Shown here: positions 21,379 through 29,935 of the stretch, piece after piece
Position numbering within the stretch: the first letter of the stretch is position 1
Layout: each line of letters starts with the position of its first letter
From: Thiocapsa sp. UBA6158
Lineage (GTDB): Bacteria; Pseudomonadota; Gammaproteobacteria; Chromatiales; Chromatiaceae
Assembly (NCBI RefSeq): GCF_002423035.1
Contig: NZ_DIUM01000066.1
Location: forward strand, 1-64,000
DNA length: 64,000 nucleotides
Reading direction: 5' to 3'
Position numbers and translations under genes: made by a program
The notes under the pieces: model-generated
The model's input: only the letters and a program-made list of their open reading frames with translations
What the model was told of the DNA's origin: nothing
Databases searched by the model: none

Positions 21379-21927
21379 ATGAACTACACCGAGGTCATGG
21401 ACGCGCTGGATCGGGCCAGCTTGTTCGAGCTCTTTCGCTTGAACGCGGCCATCAGCAACCAGCTCGACGACCCGAGGCGCATCCATGCCGTGAAGCAGGC
21501 GCTGCGTGTCGGTCAGACGGTGCGTTGGTTCGACCATGTCGAGAACAGGCTGCAGGAGGCCAAGCTGCTGCGGATCAATCGGACTCGTGCGGAGATCGAG
21601 AATCTCGGTGACGGGAAGCGATGGAGTATTCCCTTCCATCAGATCGATCTGGAGGGCGAGGACGTGACGATCGCCACGCAGAAGCGCCAAGCGGTGGACC
21701 GCAATCGGCTGAGCGTCGGCGATCGGGTCGCCTTCAAGGATCGCGATGGGCATGAGCGGTTCGGCCAGGTGGTGAAGCTGAACACCAAGACCGCGTCGGT
21801 GCAGGTCGGTACCGTCCGCTGGCGGGTGGGCTACGGGCTCTTGACGCCCGTGATCGACGGCGCTCTCGGCGAACTCCTCGACGACCCGCTCGCGCTGCCG
21901 GGCGTCTGGAGCCGGGTCGAGCCATGA
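21379..21927 (+). CDS. Unknown protein with two Tudor/KOW-like repeats
   Basis: A 182-residue soluble protein not recognised by name. After an N-terminal helical part ([22 protein letters not shown]) come two similar small-barrel segments: [33 protein letters not shown] (about 49-81) and [31 protein letters not shown] (about 115-145). Both have the pattern of Tudor/KOW-type nucleic-acid or protein-binding barrels. Its TGA overlaps the ATG of copA (21924), so the two are translationally coupled. Confidence 0.65.
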   Translation: MNYTEVMDALDRASLFELFRLNAAISNQLDDPRRIHAVKQALRVGQTVRWFDHVENRLQEAKLLRINRTRAEIENLGDGKRWSIPFHQIDLEGEDVTIATQKRQAVDRNRLSVGDRVAFKDRDGHERFGQVVKLNTKTASVQVGTVRWRVGYGLLTPVIDGALGELLDDPLALPGVWSRVEP

Positions 21928-24395
21928 CGCAAGAGGTGCGGATCGGTGTCGACGGCATGACCTGCGCCTCATGCGTGGCGCGCGTGGAGCGTGCAATCGC
22001 GCGCGCGCCGGGCGTGGAGTCGGCGACGGTGAACCTCTCAGCCGGCACCGCGGTCGTGCAGTTCGATCAGGTGAGCGTGCCGGCCTTGCTCGATGCGGTT
22101 CGCGGCGCCGGTTACGAGCCGGTGGTCGAGTCGGTCGCCTTGGGCGTCGGCGGCATGACCTGCGCGTCCTGTGTGGCGCGCGTGGAGCGGGCCATTCAAG
22201 CCGTGCCGGGCGTCATCGAGGCGAGCGTCAATCTCGGCACCGAATCGGCGACCGTCGGTTATCTTCCCGCCACGGTGAGCCCGGAGCGCATCGCCCAAGC
22301 GATCCGTGCGGCAGGCTACGAGCCGGCTGCGCTCGAGCAAACGGCGGAGACGGACGAGACACGCAAGGCACATGAGCTGCGCGGTCTCGCACGCGACCTG
22401 GGCGTCGCCGCGTCCCTGACCTTGCCGTTGTTGCTGATCAGCATGGGGCCGATGGTCGTGCCGGGTCTCCATGCACTCATGGACAGCGTGGCACCGACGG
22501 GCCTATGGGCCTGGCTCGAGCTGATACTGGCCACCCCGGTGCTCTTCTGGTCCGGGCGGCGCTTCCTCGCGCGCGGTCTGAGCGAGCTTCGGCATCGCAG
22601 TCCCGGCATGGACAGTCTGGTCATGCTCGGCAGCGGCGCGGCCTATCTCTACTCGCTGCTGGCACTGACCCTGCCGGGACTGTTTCCCGCGGGAACGGTC
22701 CATCTCTATTTCGAGGCCGCAGCGGTCATCGTCACCCTGATCCTGCTCGGGCGTTATCTCGAGGCCGTTGCCAAAGGACGAACCTCGCAGGCCATTCGAC
22801 GTCTGGTGAACCTACAGCCCAAGACCGCCCGCATCATCGGTCCGGACGGCGAGCTCGAGATCCCCGCCGACGCGGTCGTTCCGGGCGACGTCATCCAAGT
22901 GCGCCCGGGCGAACGCATCCCGGTCGACGGCACCCTGACCGAGGGCGGCAGCCGGGTCGATGAGTCCATGATCAGCGGCGAGCCGGTACCGGTGCGCAAG
23001 GATCCGGGAGACGAGGTCATCGGTGGCACGCTCAATCAGACCGGATCCTTCCGCTACCGCGCCAACCGCGTGGGCGCCGAGACGGTGCTGGCGCAGATCA
23101 TCCGGCTGGTCGAGGACGCCCAATCCGGCAAGCCGCCGATCCAGCGTGTCGCCGACCGGATCGCGGCTGTTTTCGTGCCCGTGGTCATGGTCGTCGCGCT
23201 CGTCACCTTCGTGGTCTGGCTCTGGCTCGGTCCGTCGCCGCCCTTGAGCTATGCCTTCGTCGCCGCGGTCAGCGTGCTGCTGATCGCCTGTCCATGTGCC
23301 ATGGGGCTTGCGACGCCGACGGCCATCATGGTCGCTACAGGACGCGGCGCGGCCTTGGGGATCCTCGTCCGCAACGGCGCCGCGCTGGAAACGCTGGCCC
23401 GCGTGGACACCCTCGTCCTGGACAAAACCGGGACCTTGACCGAAGGCCATCCTGCCCTGACCGCGCTCGACGCCTACGGCATGGACGAGGACGCGGCGCT
23501 GGCCTTGACGGCGGCAGTCGAGCACCACAGCGAGCATCCGATCGCCGCGGCCATCGTCGCGGAGGCCAAGGCGCGTGGATTGACCCTGCCGGGGGCCACG
23601 CAGATCGAAGCGGAGCCCGGGTTCGGCATTCAGGGCCAGGTCGACAAGCAACGGATCGCCGTCGGCGCACGGCGCTGGATGGAGCGTCTGGAGGTGCCCC
23701 TCGACGCAGCGAACGAGATCGCCGAGCGACTCGGCGCGGAAGGCCAGACCCCGATCTATGTCGCGGCGGATCAACAACTGATCGCGGTTCTGGCTGTCGC
23801 GGATCCCATCAAGGCCGGCAGCCGGGAGGCAATCGCGCAACTGCGTGCGCTGGGACTCGAAGTCGGGATGCTGACTGGTGACGGCCGCCTGACCGCCGAG
23901 GCGATCGCACGCCAAGTCGGCATCACACGCGTCCTCGCCGAGGTGTTGCCGGCGGATAAGGCCGCCGAAGTCAAGCGTCTGCAAGCCGAAGGGCGTCGCG
24001 TCGCCTTCGTCGGGGACGGCATCAACGACGCCCCTGCCCTTGCGCAGGCGGATGTCGGCATCGCCATCGGCACGGGGACCGATATCGCGGTCGAAGCCGG
24101 CGAGGTGATCCTGATGCAGGGCGACCTGCGCGGCACCGCCACCGCGATCGCTTTGGCGCGCAAGACGCTGCGCACCATCCGCATCAACTTCTTCTGGGCC
24201 TATGCCTACAACGTCGCGCTCATCCCGCTCGCGGCCGGCCTCTTCTTCCCGCTCACCGGATGGCTGCTCAACCCCATGCTTGCCGCCGGCGCCATGAGCG
24301 TGTCGAGCCTCTTCGTCGTCACCAACAGCCTACGGCTGCGGCGCTTCGGTCAAGCCGCGCAGGGCTCCCGCCAGCTTGCCGCCAAGTCATCGTAG
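21924..24395 (+). CDS. copA: Copper-translocating P1B-type ATPase
   Basis: An 823-residue Cu(I) exporter of the inner membrane. Two N-terminal heavy-metal-associated domains each carry [16 protein letters not shown] or [16 protein letters not shown] (CxxC at 14-17 and in the second domain). The membrane CPC motif ([13 protein letters not shown]) is near residue 456, the phosphorylated Asp in DKTGTLTE near 500, the HEHPIA-type SEHPIAAAI follows, and [14 protein letters not shown] is near 698. The C-terminal membrane pair contains [11 protein letters not shown] and MSVSSLFVV, as in Cu(I) CopA. No CueR-type regulator is nearby. The last 46 bases overlap a convergent gene. Confidence 0.95.
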   Translation: MTQEVRIGVDGMTCASCVARVERAIARAPGVESATVNLSAGTAVVQFDQVSVPALLDAVRGAGYEPVVESVALGVGGMTCASCVARVERAIQAVPGVIEASVNLGTESATVGYLPATVSPERIAQAIRAAGYEPAALEQTAETDETRKAHELRGLARDLGVAASLTLPLLLISMGPMVVPGLHALMDSVAPTGLWAWLELILATPVLFWSGRRFLARGLSELRHRSPGMDSLVMLGSGAAYLYSLLALTLPGLFPAGTVHLYFEAAAVIVTLILLGRYLEAVAKGRTSQAIRRLVNLQPKTARIIGPDGELEIPADAVVPGDVIQVRPGERIPVDGTLTEGGSRVDESMISGEPVPVRKDPGDEVIGGTLNQTGSFRYRANRVGAETVLAQIIRLVEDAQSGKPPIQRVADRIAAVFVPVVMVVALVTFVVWLWLGPSPPLSYAFVAAVSVLLIACPCAMGLATPTAIMVATGRGAALGILVRNGAALETLARVDTLVLDKTGTLTEGHPALTALDAYGMDEDAALALTAAVEHHSEHPIAAAIVAEAKARGLTLPGATQIEAEPGFGIQGQVDKQRIAVGARRWMERLEVPLDAANEIAERLGAEGQTPIYVAADQQLIAVLAVADPIKAGSREAIAQLRALGLEVGMLTGDGRLTAEAIARQVGITRVLAEVLPADKAAEVKRLQAEGRRVAFVGDGINDAPALAQADVGIAIGTGTDIAVEAGEVILMQGDLRGTATAIALARKTLRTIRINFFWAYAYNVALIPLAAGLFFPLTGWLLNPMLAAGAMSVSSLFVVTNSLRLRRFGQAAQGSRQLAAKSS

Positions 24396-24631
24396 ACGAC
24401 ATCGATCTGCTCCGGCGTCAGCGCGCCGAAGTGCTGGCTCAGGCGGTATCCCAGATTCAGCCAGGTCAAGCGCTCGAGCTTCTCGGGCTCGTACACCTTA
24501 CCCTCCAGCGCCGCAGCCCAGCCCACCCGGAACTTGCTGCTGCGATGCGCATCCGGCGCCTTGCGCTCGTCACGATCGTAGACGAGTGCGGCGAAGGCCT
24601 CGTCGATGGCCTGATGTGTTGGAGTCGGCAT
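24350..24631 (-). CDS. Conserved-looking small protein, convergent with copA
   Basis: A 93-residue soluble protein ([21 protein letters not shown] to [11 protein letters not shown]) with a tidy helical pattern, including [29 protein letters not shown] do not recognise it. The ATG at 24631 gives a compact protein; the in-frame ATG at 24688 would add a non-conserved-looking segment. Its 3' end overlaps the copA 3' end by 46 bases in the opposite direction. A vestige of a common intergenic repeat (GTAGGGTGCGTTGAG) lies upstream at about 24737. Confidence 0.6.
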   Translation of the reverse strand: MPTPTHQAIDEAFAALVYDRDERKAPDAHRSSKFRVGWAAALEGKVYEPEKLERLTWLNLGYRLSQHFGALTPEQIDVVYDDLAASWREPCAA

Positions 24632-24915
24632 GATGGGTCTCTCTGTCCTGTTGTGGCCTGAATCCGGCGGTTGAACTGCCCTTGGCATGCTTCAAGCGGG
24701 GTGTCCGAGCATACCGGGGGCGCATTATAGATCCACAATGCCTGTAGGGTGCGTTGAGAGATCGCAAACCCGACAGAGAGCCGCGACGGCCGGCTGTTTT
24801 GGACGCTTTGCGGTCGCTCACAGGCAACCCCGTGTGCGACTCTGGACGGCCAATTCCCGTTACCCACCCAACCGCGGCGACCGTCTCCTGACCGGCTCAA
24901 AGCGGTAACTGCAAG

Positions 24916-24970
24916 GTAAGTGATCCGTTAACCCAAAACCCTGCTGGGCAGGGGTTGATGGATCACTTAC
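24916..24970. terminator. 55-bp near-perfect inverted repeat after mazF
   Basis: The outer arms GTAAGTGATCC (24916-24926) and GGATCACTTAC (24960-24970) match perfectly, and an inner AACCC...GGGTT / CCTG...CAGG stem continues the structure. It lies 74 bases downstream of the mazF stop. It could be the terminator of mazEF or a small palindromic mobile element; no T-run follows. The rest of 24632-25044 shows only a degraded common repeat. Confidence 0.5.
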
Positions 24971-25044
24971 GGAGATTCGTGGTCGGGGCATATAGGGGTC
25001 CCGCTCGCGGACTCAGGTCGAGTCCAGTCCTCGCGTTGTCCTTT

Positions 25045-25392
25045 TCACTGCCGAGGTTCCGGGCCTACCAACGCGACTATCTTGGCCCGAACGTCGTTCA
25101 GCTCGGCGGTGGACACCTTCCCTTTGCGCAGGGCCTTGCGGGCCACCCAATCGAAGCTCTTGACCTGGTCGGCTAGAACGGCGCCCGGGCGATCCCCCGG
25201 TATCGGTACTTCGAAGGGGTAGCCCTTGACTTGCGTGGTCATGGGACAGCAGAGCATCAGCCCGGTCTTGCCGTTGTAGGCCGAAGGGCTGACAACCAGC
25301 GCCGGCCTGTGGCCAGCCTGCTCATGTCCAGCCTGCGGATCGAAGTGCAGCCACACGATGTCGCCAGCCTCGGGAGTGTAACACCGAACCAT
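25045..25392 (-). CDS. mazF: MazF/PemK-family mRNA interferase toxin
   Basis: A 115-residue type II toxin, an RNase that cleaves mRNA at short sites. The PemK fold is clear: GDIVWLHFDPQAGHEQAGHRPALVVSP (with the catalytic Arg in HRPALV), LMLCCPMTTQVKGYPFEV (with the conserved Thr), and VLADQVKSFDW. It overlaps the mazE stop by one base pair step (ATGA at 25390-25394), the standard antitoxin-first arrangement. Length is typical. Confidence 0.92.
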   Translation of the reverse strand: MVRCYTPEAGDIVWLHFDPQAGHEQAGHRPALVVSPSAYNGKTGLMLCCPMTTQVKGYPFEVPIPGDRPGAVLADQVKSFDWVARKALRKGKVSTAELNDVRAKIVALVGPEPRQ

Positions 25393-25634
25393 CAGAGCGC
25401 TTCCTGACCCACGGGTCCACCAAAGTCAACTTCTGCGTGCAGGTTCTCCGGTGTGATGCCGGCCAGCAATTCGGCAAGGTCGTATCCCCTGGGTCGTACC
25501 GGCTCGATCACGATGGTCCCGCCTTCTTCGCGGATATCCACGACTTCATCCAGTGTCAGGTGGGCCGCCTCCATGACGGCGGCAGGTATACGCACCGACG
25601 CACTGTTGCCCCACTTCTTCACAGTTACACGCAT
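25392..25634 (-). CDS. mazE: MazE-family antitoxin
   Basis: An 80-residue antitoxin. The N-terminal AbrB/SpoVT-type DNA-binding part reads VTVKKWGNSASVRIPAAVMEAAHL with EVVDIREEGGTIVIEP. The acidic C-terminus (EVDFGGPVGQEAL) would wrap MazF. The ATG at 25634 is chosen because MRVTVKKWGNS is the family start; the longer frame extends across the operator. It is probably autorepressed through the palindrome at 25647-25669. Confidence 0.92.
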   Translation of the reverse strand: MRVTVKKWGNSASVRIPAAVMEAAHLTLDEVVDIREEGGTIVIEPVRPRGYDLAELLAGITPENLHAEVDFGGPVGQEAL

Positions 25635-25646
25635 AGCCGATTTCCG

Positions 25647-25694
25647 ATGTATCTTCAATGTTGATACATTACGCCGGAGCCACGCGGCTTGCAA
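25647..25694 (-). promoter_or_regulatory. mazEF promoter with overlapping operator palindrome
   Basis: ATGTATC (25647-25653) and GATACAT (25663-25669) form perfect 7-base arms with a 9-base spacer, ending 13 bases before the mazE ATG. On the minus strand, TTGCAA (25689-25694) and TAATGT (25666-25671) are 17 bases apart and could be the -35 and -10, so the operator would cover the -10. This layout is typical of toxin-antitoxin autoregulation; the match is by eye. Confidence 0.55.
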
Positions 25695-25779
25695 CCTTGC
25701 CGACCGTCGGGTCGGGTCGCCGCGAAGACCCCGCCAGCGCACTACCCGGTTGGAAGATGAGCAACGTCTGCTAACTGCC

Positions 25780-26187
25780 CCCTATGTCAGGATAGATGTC
25801 GCCACGCCTCGGGATGAACCATGCCGGCCGGCAGGATTCTTCTCCTTGAGCGCCGGGAGTGTGAGTGCGGAGGACTTACCCTTGGATTTGGCACGCAAGC
25901 TTACCCGCTATCCGGTGCCCGTGGCGTTGCTCGGGCGCTTGGCCGTCGACGAGACCTTCAAGGGCCGAGGACTCGGTTCGATCATGCTCTCCGACGCCTG
26001 CAAGAAGGTCATTCAGGCCAGCCGTGTTCTGGCGGTTGCTGCGCTGTTGGTCGATGCCAAGGATCCATCGGCGGCGGCATTCTATCGGCACTTCGGCTTT
26101 ACGGCCCTTCCGGGCCGACCCGACCGACTTCTGTTGCCGGAGAGGGTATTGCGGAAACTCTTTCCCCGATCGGATCCGCCTGACTAG
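25780..26187 (+). pseudogene. 5'-truncated GNAT toxin (TacT/AtaT-like)
   Basis: From about 25780 the frame reads as the C-terminal two thirds of a GNAT acetyltransferase toxin that acetylates charged tRNA: AGFFSLSAGSVS, then PVPVALLGRLAVDETFKGRGLG (acetyl-CoA loop RGLG), and AAAFYRHFGFTALP. The family's first 40 or so residues are missing, and upstream in the frame is the mazE promoter region. The usual DUF1778 antitoxin gene is also absent. A GTG at 25861 could start only a fragment. I read it as a remnant of a deleted toxin-antitoxin pair beside mazEF. Confidence 0.75.
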
Positions 26188-26230
26188 AGCGGATGGCTTC
26201 GGCTGACCCTTGCTGCGGTCTGGCATCGTA

Positions 26231-26657
26231 TCAGGGGGACTCCGCCGCCTTCTCTTGCGGTGTTTTAGCCTTGATCGTCAAGGTGTGCAGTGCCCCGGAC
26301 TTCAACTCGTCCTTGAACAGGGCCAATACGCCGATGATCTCGCCCTTGATGAAGAGTTGCGGGAAGGTAGATCTGACCGTCGATCTCCATGGACCGCAAC
26401 GGCTTGAGTCGCTCGCCGGAGCACAACACACTCAAGGATTCACCGGTCGTCGGGTCATAGACGATGCCGTGCATGGAGCAGCGCAGATGCTCGTGCGCTG
26501 CATCGAAGACCGCGTCGTGCATGCAGTCCAGACGCCGGACCATGTGCACGCATTGATTCAAGTCGGCATAGACCCGGCCGCCATGCCGCAGCACGATGAC
26601 GCTCTGCGGCTCGTGCTTGAACAGCACGGGGATGATGCGATGCCGACGATCCGTCAA
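26231..26657 (-). pseudogene. Rieske [2Fe-2S] protein joined out of frame to a glutaredoxin C-terminus
   Basis: From the ATG at 26657, residues 1-98 form a Rieske domain: NQCVHM (Cys36, His38) and LRCSMHG (Cys60, His63), then GERLKPLRSMEIDGQIYL, the usual domain end. Near 26363 the similarity jumps to another minus-strand frame, STFPQLFIKGEIIG then FKDELKSGALHTL, which is the C-terminal substrate-binding part of a glutaredoxin, ending at 26231. The Grx active site is not present. The Rieske frame itself runs on to 26265. Either one base was inserted in a two-domain gene, or a deletion fused the ends of two genes. Confidence 0.65.
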
Positions 26658-26917
26658 ATCAGTGCTGGCACAGACCAGCAGCTTGCGTTTGTCGAGCGCG
26701 GAAGCGGCCCGGGGTTGGTGCCGTGCTCACCGTTCAGGACCCCTGGTTCGCATTCAGATGGGCGATGAGAACGTTCGGTTTCGGTGTGTGGGTTGGTGCC
26801 ATGCGGTCGATTTGCGCTGCTGTTGTGCTTAGGCTAACGAACGCAAACGACGGGCCAATAATCGTGAACTATTTTTCAATGACCTACCGGAAAATACGGC
26901 CCGTTGCGAGGGCGACG

Positions 26918-26933
26918 TGTCGCATTCGCGACA
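26918..26933. promoter_or_regulatory. Perfect palindrome TGTCGC-N4-GCGACA, possible CRP/FNR-family operator
   Basis: TGTCGCATTCGCGACA is symmetric and matches the TGTCG-N6-CGACA form known for CooA-type CRP/FNR regulators. A related half-site, ACATGTCGCC, lies at about 26967. It is 260 bases upstream of the Rieske gene in the otherwise gene-free stretch 26658-27121 (464 bases). No such regulator is encoded in the window, so the assignment is tentative. Confidence 0.35.
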
Positions 26934-27121
26934 AGGACAGGCAAGAGGTCAGCCACGGCGAGTGACATGTCGCCACATCCGGTCCGCCCGCATGCAGTGA
27001 AGCAGTGCCGCGGCACCAGCGGGTGCGCGCCGGCGACAGACGTGTCAAGCGGCGTTGGCCATTGCCGACCAAGAGACGGCGTGCCAGATGAGCGAGAAGA
27101 CCTTTTGAAAGCAACAGCATC

Positions 27122-27406
27122 TCATCTCGGCTCGGCCTCCTCGGACAGAACGCCGTTTCGCACCAGCACGCGATGGATCTTGCGAGCGGTCTTGGCCAGA
27201 CGCGACAGGTCTGCAAGACTCGGCCGGTCTCCCTCGGCAAGCCGCTGCTCCCGGGCCGCCAGCTCTCCATCCAGATAGTCCAACAGCTTCTGCGAGCAGC
27301 CCGAGCAGTCGCCGCTGCAGACGCGGGCCTGTACCGCGTCGAACGGGATCGCGCCGCGCACCTGATCGATGAGCTGGCGCATCGCGGTTCGGGTATCGGA
27401 TCTCAT
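27122..27406 (-). CDS. Small Cys-containing protein of unknown function
   Basis: A 94-residue soluble protein (MRSDTRTAMRQLIDQVRGAIPF) with a cysteine cluster CSGDCSGC at about residues 30-37 followed by QKLLDYLDGELAAREQRL and a helical tail. The C-x3-C-x2-C spacing could bind a metal or Fe-S cluster. I do not recognise the family. The ATG at 27406 is the only good start. It stands alone by spacing. Confidence 0.65.
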   Translation of the reverse strand: MRSDTRTAMRQLIDQVRGAIPFDAVQARVCSGDCSGCSQKLLDYLDGELAAREQRLAEGDRPSLADLSRLAKTARKIHRVLVRNGVLSEEAEPR

Positions 27407-27519
27407 GCTGCTTTCGGTGTTCGGGAGACCGGCCTCTCTCGGGCGAATCCCCTAAAAAGGTGCCCGGGGTTGAAGGGAGACGTCACATGAGATCTCGTGG
27501 ACCGCATACATCGTCAGTC

Positions 27520-27539
27520 GCGGGGCATCCGTGCCCCGC
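27520..27539. terminator. GC-rich hairpin after the phytase-like gene
   Basis: GCGGGGC (27520-27526) and GCCCCGC (27533-27539) are perfect arms around a 6-base loop, 50 bases past the stop of the minus-strand gene at 27590. There is no T-run on either side, so termination is plausible but unproven. Confidence 0.35.
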
Positions 27540-27589
27540 ATTCCGGACTTGATCGATCTAAGGCATCCTGCAATCGACGGGACGGGTGA

Positions 27590-29935
27590 TCAGTCGAAAA
27601 GCCGCCGGAAGGATCCGAGATCCATGAACCAGGTTTCGCCCGACCAGTCGTCGACTCCGTCGTTGTCGGTCACCACGAAGGTACGCCCGGCTGCGGTAAT
27701 CGCGACCCCTTCCGGTTTGTCCGTGATCCAACCATGGGTCGACTTCAACCGCGGTATCAGATCATAGACAGCCTTGTCGTCTTCGGCGACCACCCCGTCG
27801 CGCAGGTCGCGCTGCGACACCCTGACGAGCGTCTTGAGTGCGGCGAAATCTCCGGTCAGATTGTCGCGCTCGATCAGCACGTAGGACCCGTCTCGGGCGC
27901 GTGTGATCTCGGAGAGTCCGACCCAGGACGCGTTCTCGGGCAAGGGCGCCAACTCCCACGCCATGTGATCCCAGGACATCGCCTTCGGGTCGTAGATCCA
28001 AATTCGCGTCAGGTTCGGCTGACCGAGCGCATTCAGGCCACCTGCATCGTCGTCGAGCGCCTCGCATTCGCCCGTCGTGTAGTCCCAACCGCGCTGCTGG
28101 GCGACCAACAAACGATATCCGCCACGCATCGGCTCGACCGCAACACCCTCGAAGCCCGAACCCAGGGTCGCCCGGTTCGCTGTCGCCTTGCGACACGCCA
28201 GAACCTCCGGGGGCAGACCGATCTCTTGCATGACCTGACCGGTCGCCGGATCGACCTGAAGCAGACGATTCGGCCGCGAGTCGCTCGCGTTTCCTTCGCT
28301 GGCGATCCAAAGGGTACCGTCCGGCGCCACCGCGATGCCTTCCGGATCATAATCCCCGGAGCCGCCTTGGACGGTCAGAGCGTCGGTGATCACGGCCGGC
28401 TTGGCAGAGACATCAATGCCGAAGATGCGGCTTTCGGAGAAATAGGAATCCCAAACCGCCAGAAGGCGATTCGGCTCTCCGGGAACAGCGACCATCCCGG
28501 ACAAGGCCGACCAGGGGATCGGCGAGCCGCCGGCGGTGTCGGACAAGATCTCGGGATAGGTCGGCCGGCCACGATTGAGCTGGTAGATCATGACCGCGGA
28601 GCGCACGCCGAACTCGGGATCGTCGTTCTCGCCGGTGGCGATCAGGAGGTTGCGGGACGGGATCGCGAGCAGACCTTCCGGACCCAAGGGCGCCGGCAGG
28701 AGCTGCTTGAAGACCGGGCCGTTCCCCGTCAGCTCATAGACGGCCACGAAGCTGCCGCGTTCCGAGCCGACGAAGAGGTAATCCCGAGCGCCGAAGCGGC
28801 CGTATTCGATCGACTCGGGCTCATTCCCCTTGTTCTCGGAACGTGACTCCGGGTAATGACCGTGCTGGACCGCGATCTCTTCGAGCGAGGCTCCGCTATC
28901 AAAGAGCACCCCCCCCTTGCGGTCGAAGATCGAGAATCCGCGGCTGCCGCCGAACAGGTCGCCCTCGTTGGCTGTTGCGATGCCATAGGTTCGGCCGAAG
29001 CGGCCGGTCGGAAGAACCCAGGCCACGGCGTCCGGCTCGCGCGGGATGTCGGTCAGGGATTCCGTCAGTGCAATAACGTCGTCTTCCGTGGCGTCGATCC
29101 CGTCCAATGACACCGTGCCGGCCTCGAAGTGACGCCTCACGACGCCACTGACCAGATCGACAATGACCAGATGATTGTTCTCCTGGAGCGAGACCACGGC
29201 CTCGTTCGCGGCGTTGATGTCCACGAATTCGGGCTCGGGATCCTCTGGCGCGTAGCTCGCAAGACCCGTCAGGTCGACGGTCCGCAGCAACCAATTCGTC
29301 GGATCCTTGCCCTTGATGTCGACGATCGCGAGGAACCCCGCGGGCAGCTGCGGAAGACCGCCCTCGACGTCACCGACTTCGCGCTCTTCATCGCGCTCGT
29401 TCTCGATCGCAATGGCGACGTAGCGACGATCGGGACTGATCTTGATCGAATCCGGTTGGCCTCCCAGCGCGATCGCACCGATGATCGTCCGGGTCGCGAT
29501 ATCGACCACCACCAACTCGCCGCTCACGTCGACGAAGTCCCGGCTGGTGTTCACCGCAACCAGCGCAAGGTCATTGTCCAGGATATCGACGGAGGTCGGC
29601 TCACCAGGCAGCTCCAACGTCCCGGTCGGCTTCGGATTGCTCGGATCCGCGATATCGATAAAGCCGATACGCTCACCGGGGCTGTCCGTATAGACCAGCG
29701 TCTTTCCGTCTTTGGTCGCAGCAATGATCTCCGACACCGTTTCCTCTGCGATGTCGTCCCGGTTCAGATAATTTCCGAGTGTTGCGATCCGTTGAAAGCT
29801 TTGGACCGGCGGGCGCCAGCGCAGATCGTATGAGGACGCCCATGAGTCGTTCGGATTGAGGGTCGCCTGGCTGGTGCCGACCAGACCGACCATCAGGAGA
29901 CTGGCCAAGGCCAGCCAAATCTTCGTTCTACGCAT
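27590..29935 (-). CDS. Exported esterase-like activity of phytase family protein
   Basis: A 781-residue protein with a signal peptide (MRRTKIWLALASLLMVGLVGTSQA). The N-terminal half is a beta-propeller with repeats such as GERIGFIDIADPSNPKPTGTLELPGEP and GELVVVDIATRTIIGAIALGGQPDSIKISPDRRYVAIA. The C-terminal half has the esterase-like phytase pattern: DYDPEGIAVAPDGTLWIASEGN, GFEGVAVEPMRGGYRLLVAQQRGW and KPEGVAITAAGRTFVVTDNDG. These periplasmic propellers probably hydrolyse phosphoesters. The ATG at 29935 is set by the signal peptide. It stands alone, 1 kb from the next upstream gene. Confidence 0.88.
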   Translation of the reverse strand: MRRTKIWLALASLLMVGLVGTSQATLNPNDSWASSYDLRWRPPVQSFQRIATLGNYLNRDDIAEETVSEIIAATKDGKTLVYTDSPGERIGFIDIADPSNPKPTGTLELPGEPTSVDILDNDLALVAVNTSRDFVDVSGELVVVDIATRTIIGAIALGGQPDSIKISPDRRYVAIAIENERDEEREVGDVEGGLPQLPAGFLAIVDIKGKDPTNWLLRTVDLTGLASYAPEDPEPEFVDINAANEAVVSLQENNHLVIVDLVSGVVRRHFEAGTVSLDGIDATEDDVIALTESLTDIPREPDAVAWVLPTGRFGRTYGIATANEGDLFGGSRGFSIFDRKGGVLFDSGASLEEIAVQHGHYPESRSENKGNEPESIEYGRFGARDYLFVGSERGSFVAVYELTGNGPVFKQLLPAPLGPEGLLAIPSRNLLIATGENDDPEFGVRSAVMIYQLNRGRPTYPEILSDTAGGSPIPWSALSGMVAVPGEPNRLLAVWDSYFSESRIFGIDVSAKPAVITDALTVQGGSGDYDPEGIAVAPDGTLWIASEGNASDSRPNRLLQVDPATGQVMQEIGLPPEVLACRKATANRATLGSGFEGVAVEPMRGGYRLLVAQQRGWDYTTGECEALDDDAGGLNALGQPNLTRIWIYDPKAMSWDHMAWELAPLPENASWVGLSEITRARDGSYVLIERDNLTGDFAALKTLVRVSQRDLRDGVVAEDDKAVYDLIPRLKSTHGWITDKPEGVAITAAGRTFVVTDNDGVDDWSGETWFMDLGSFRRLFD

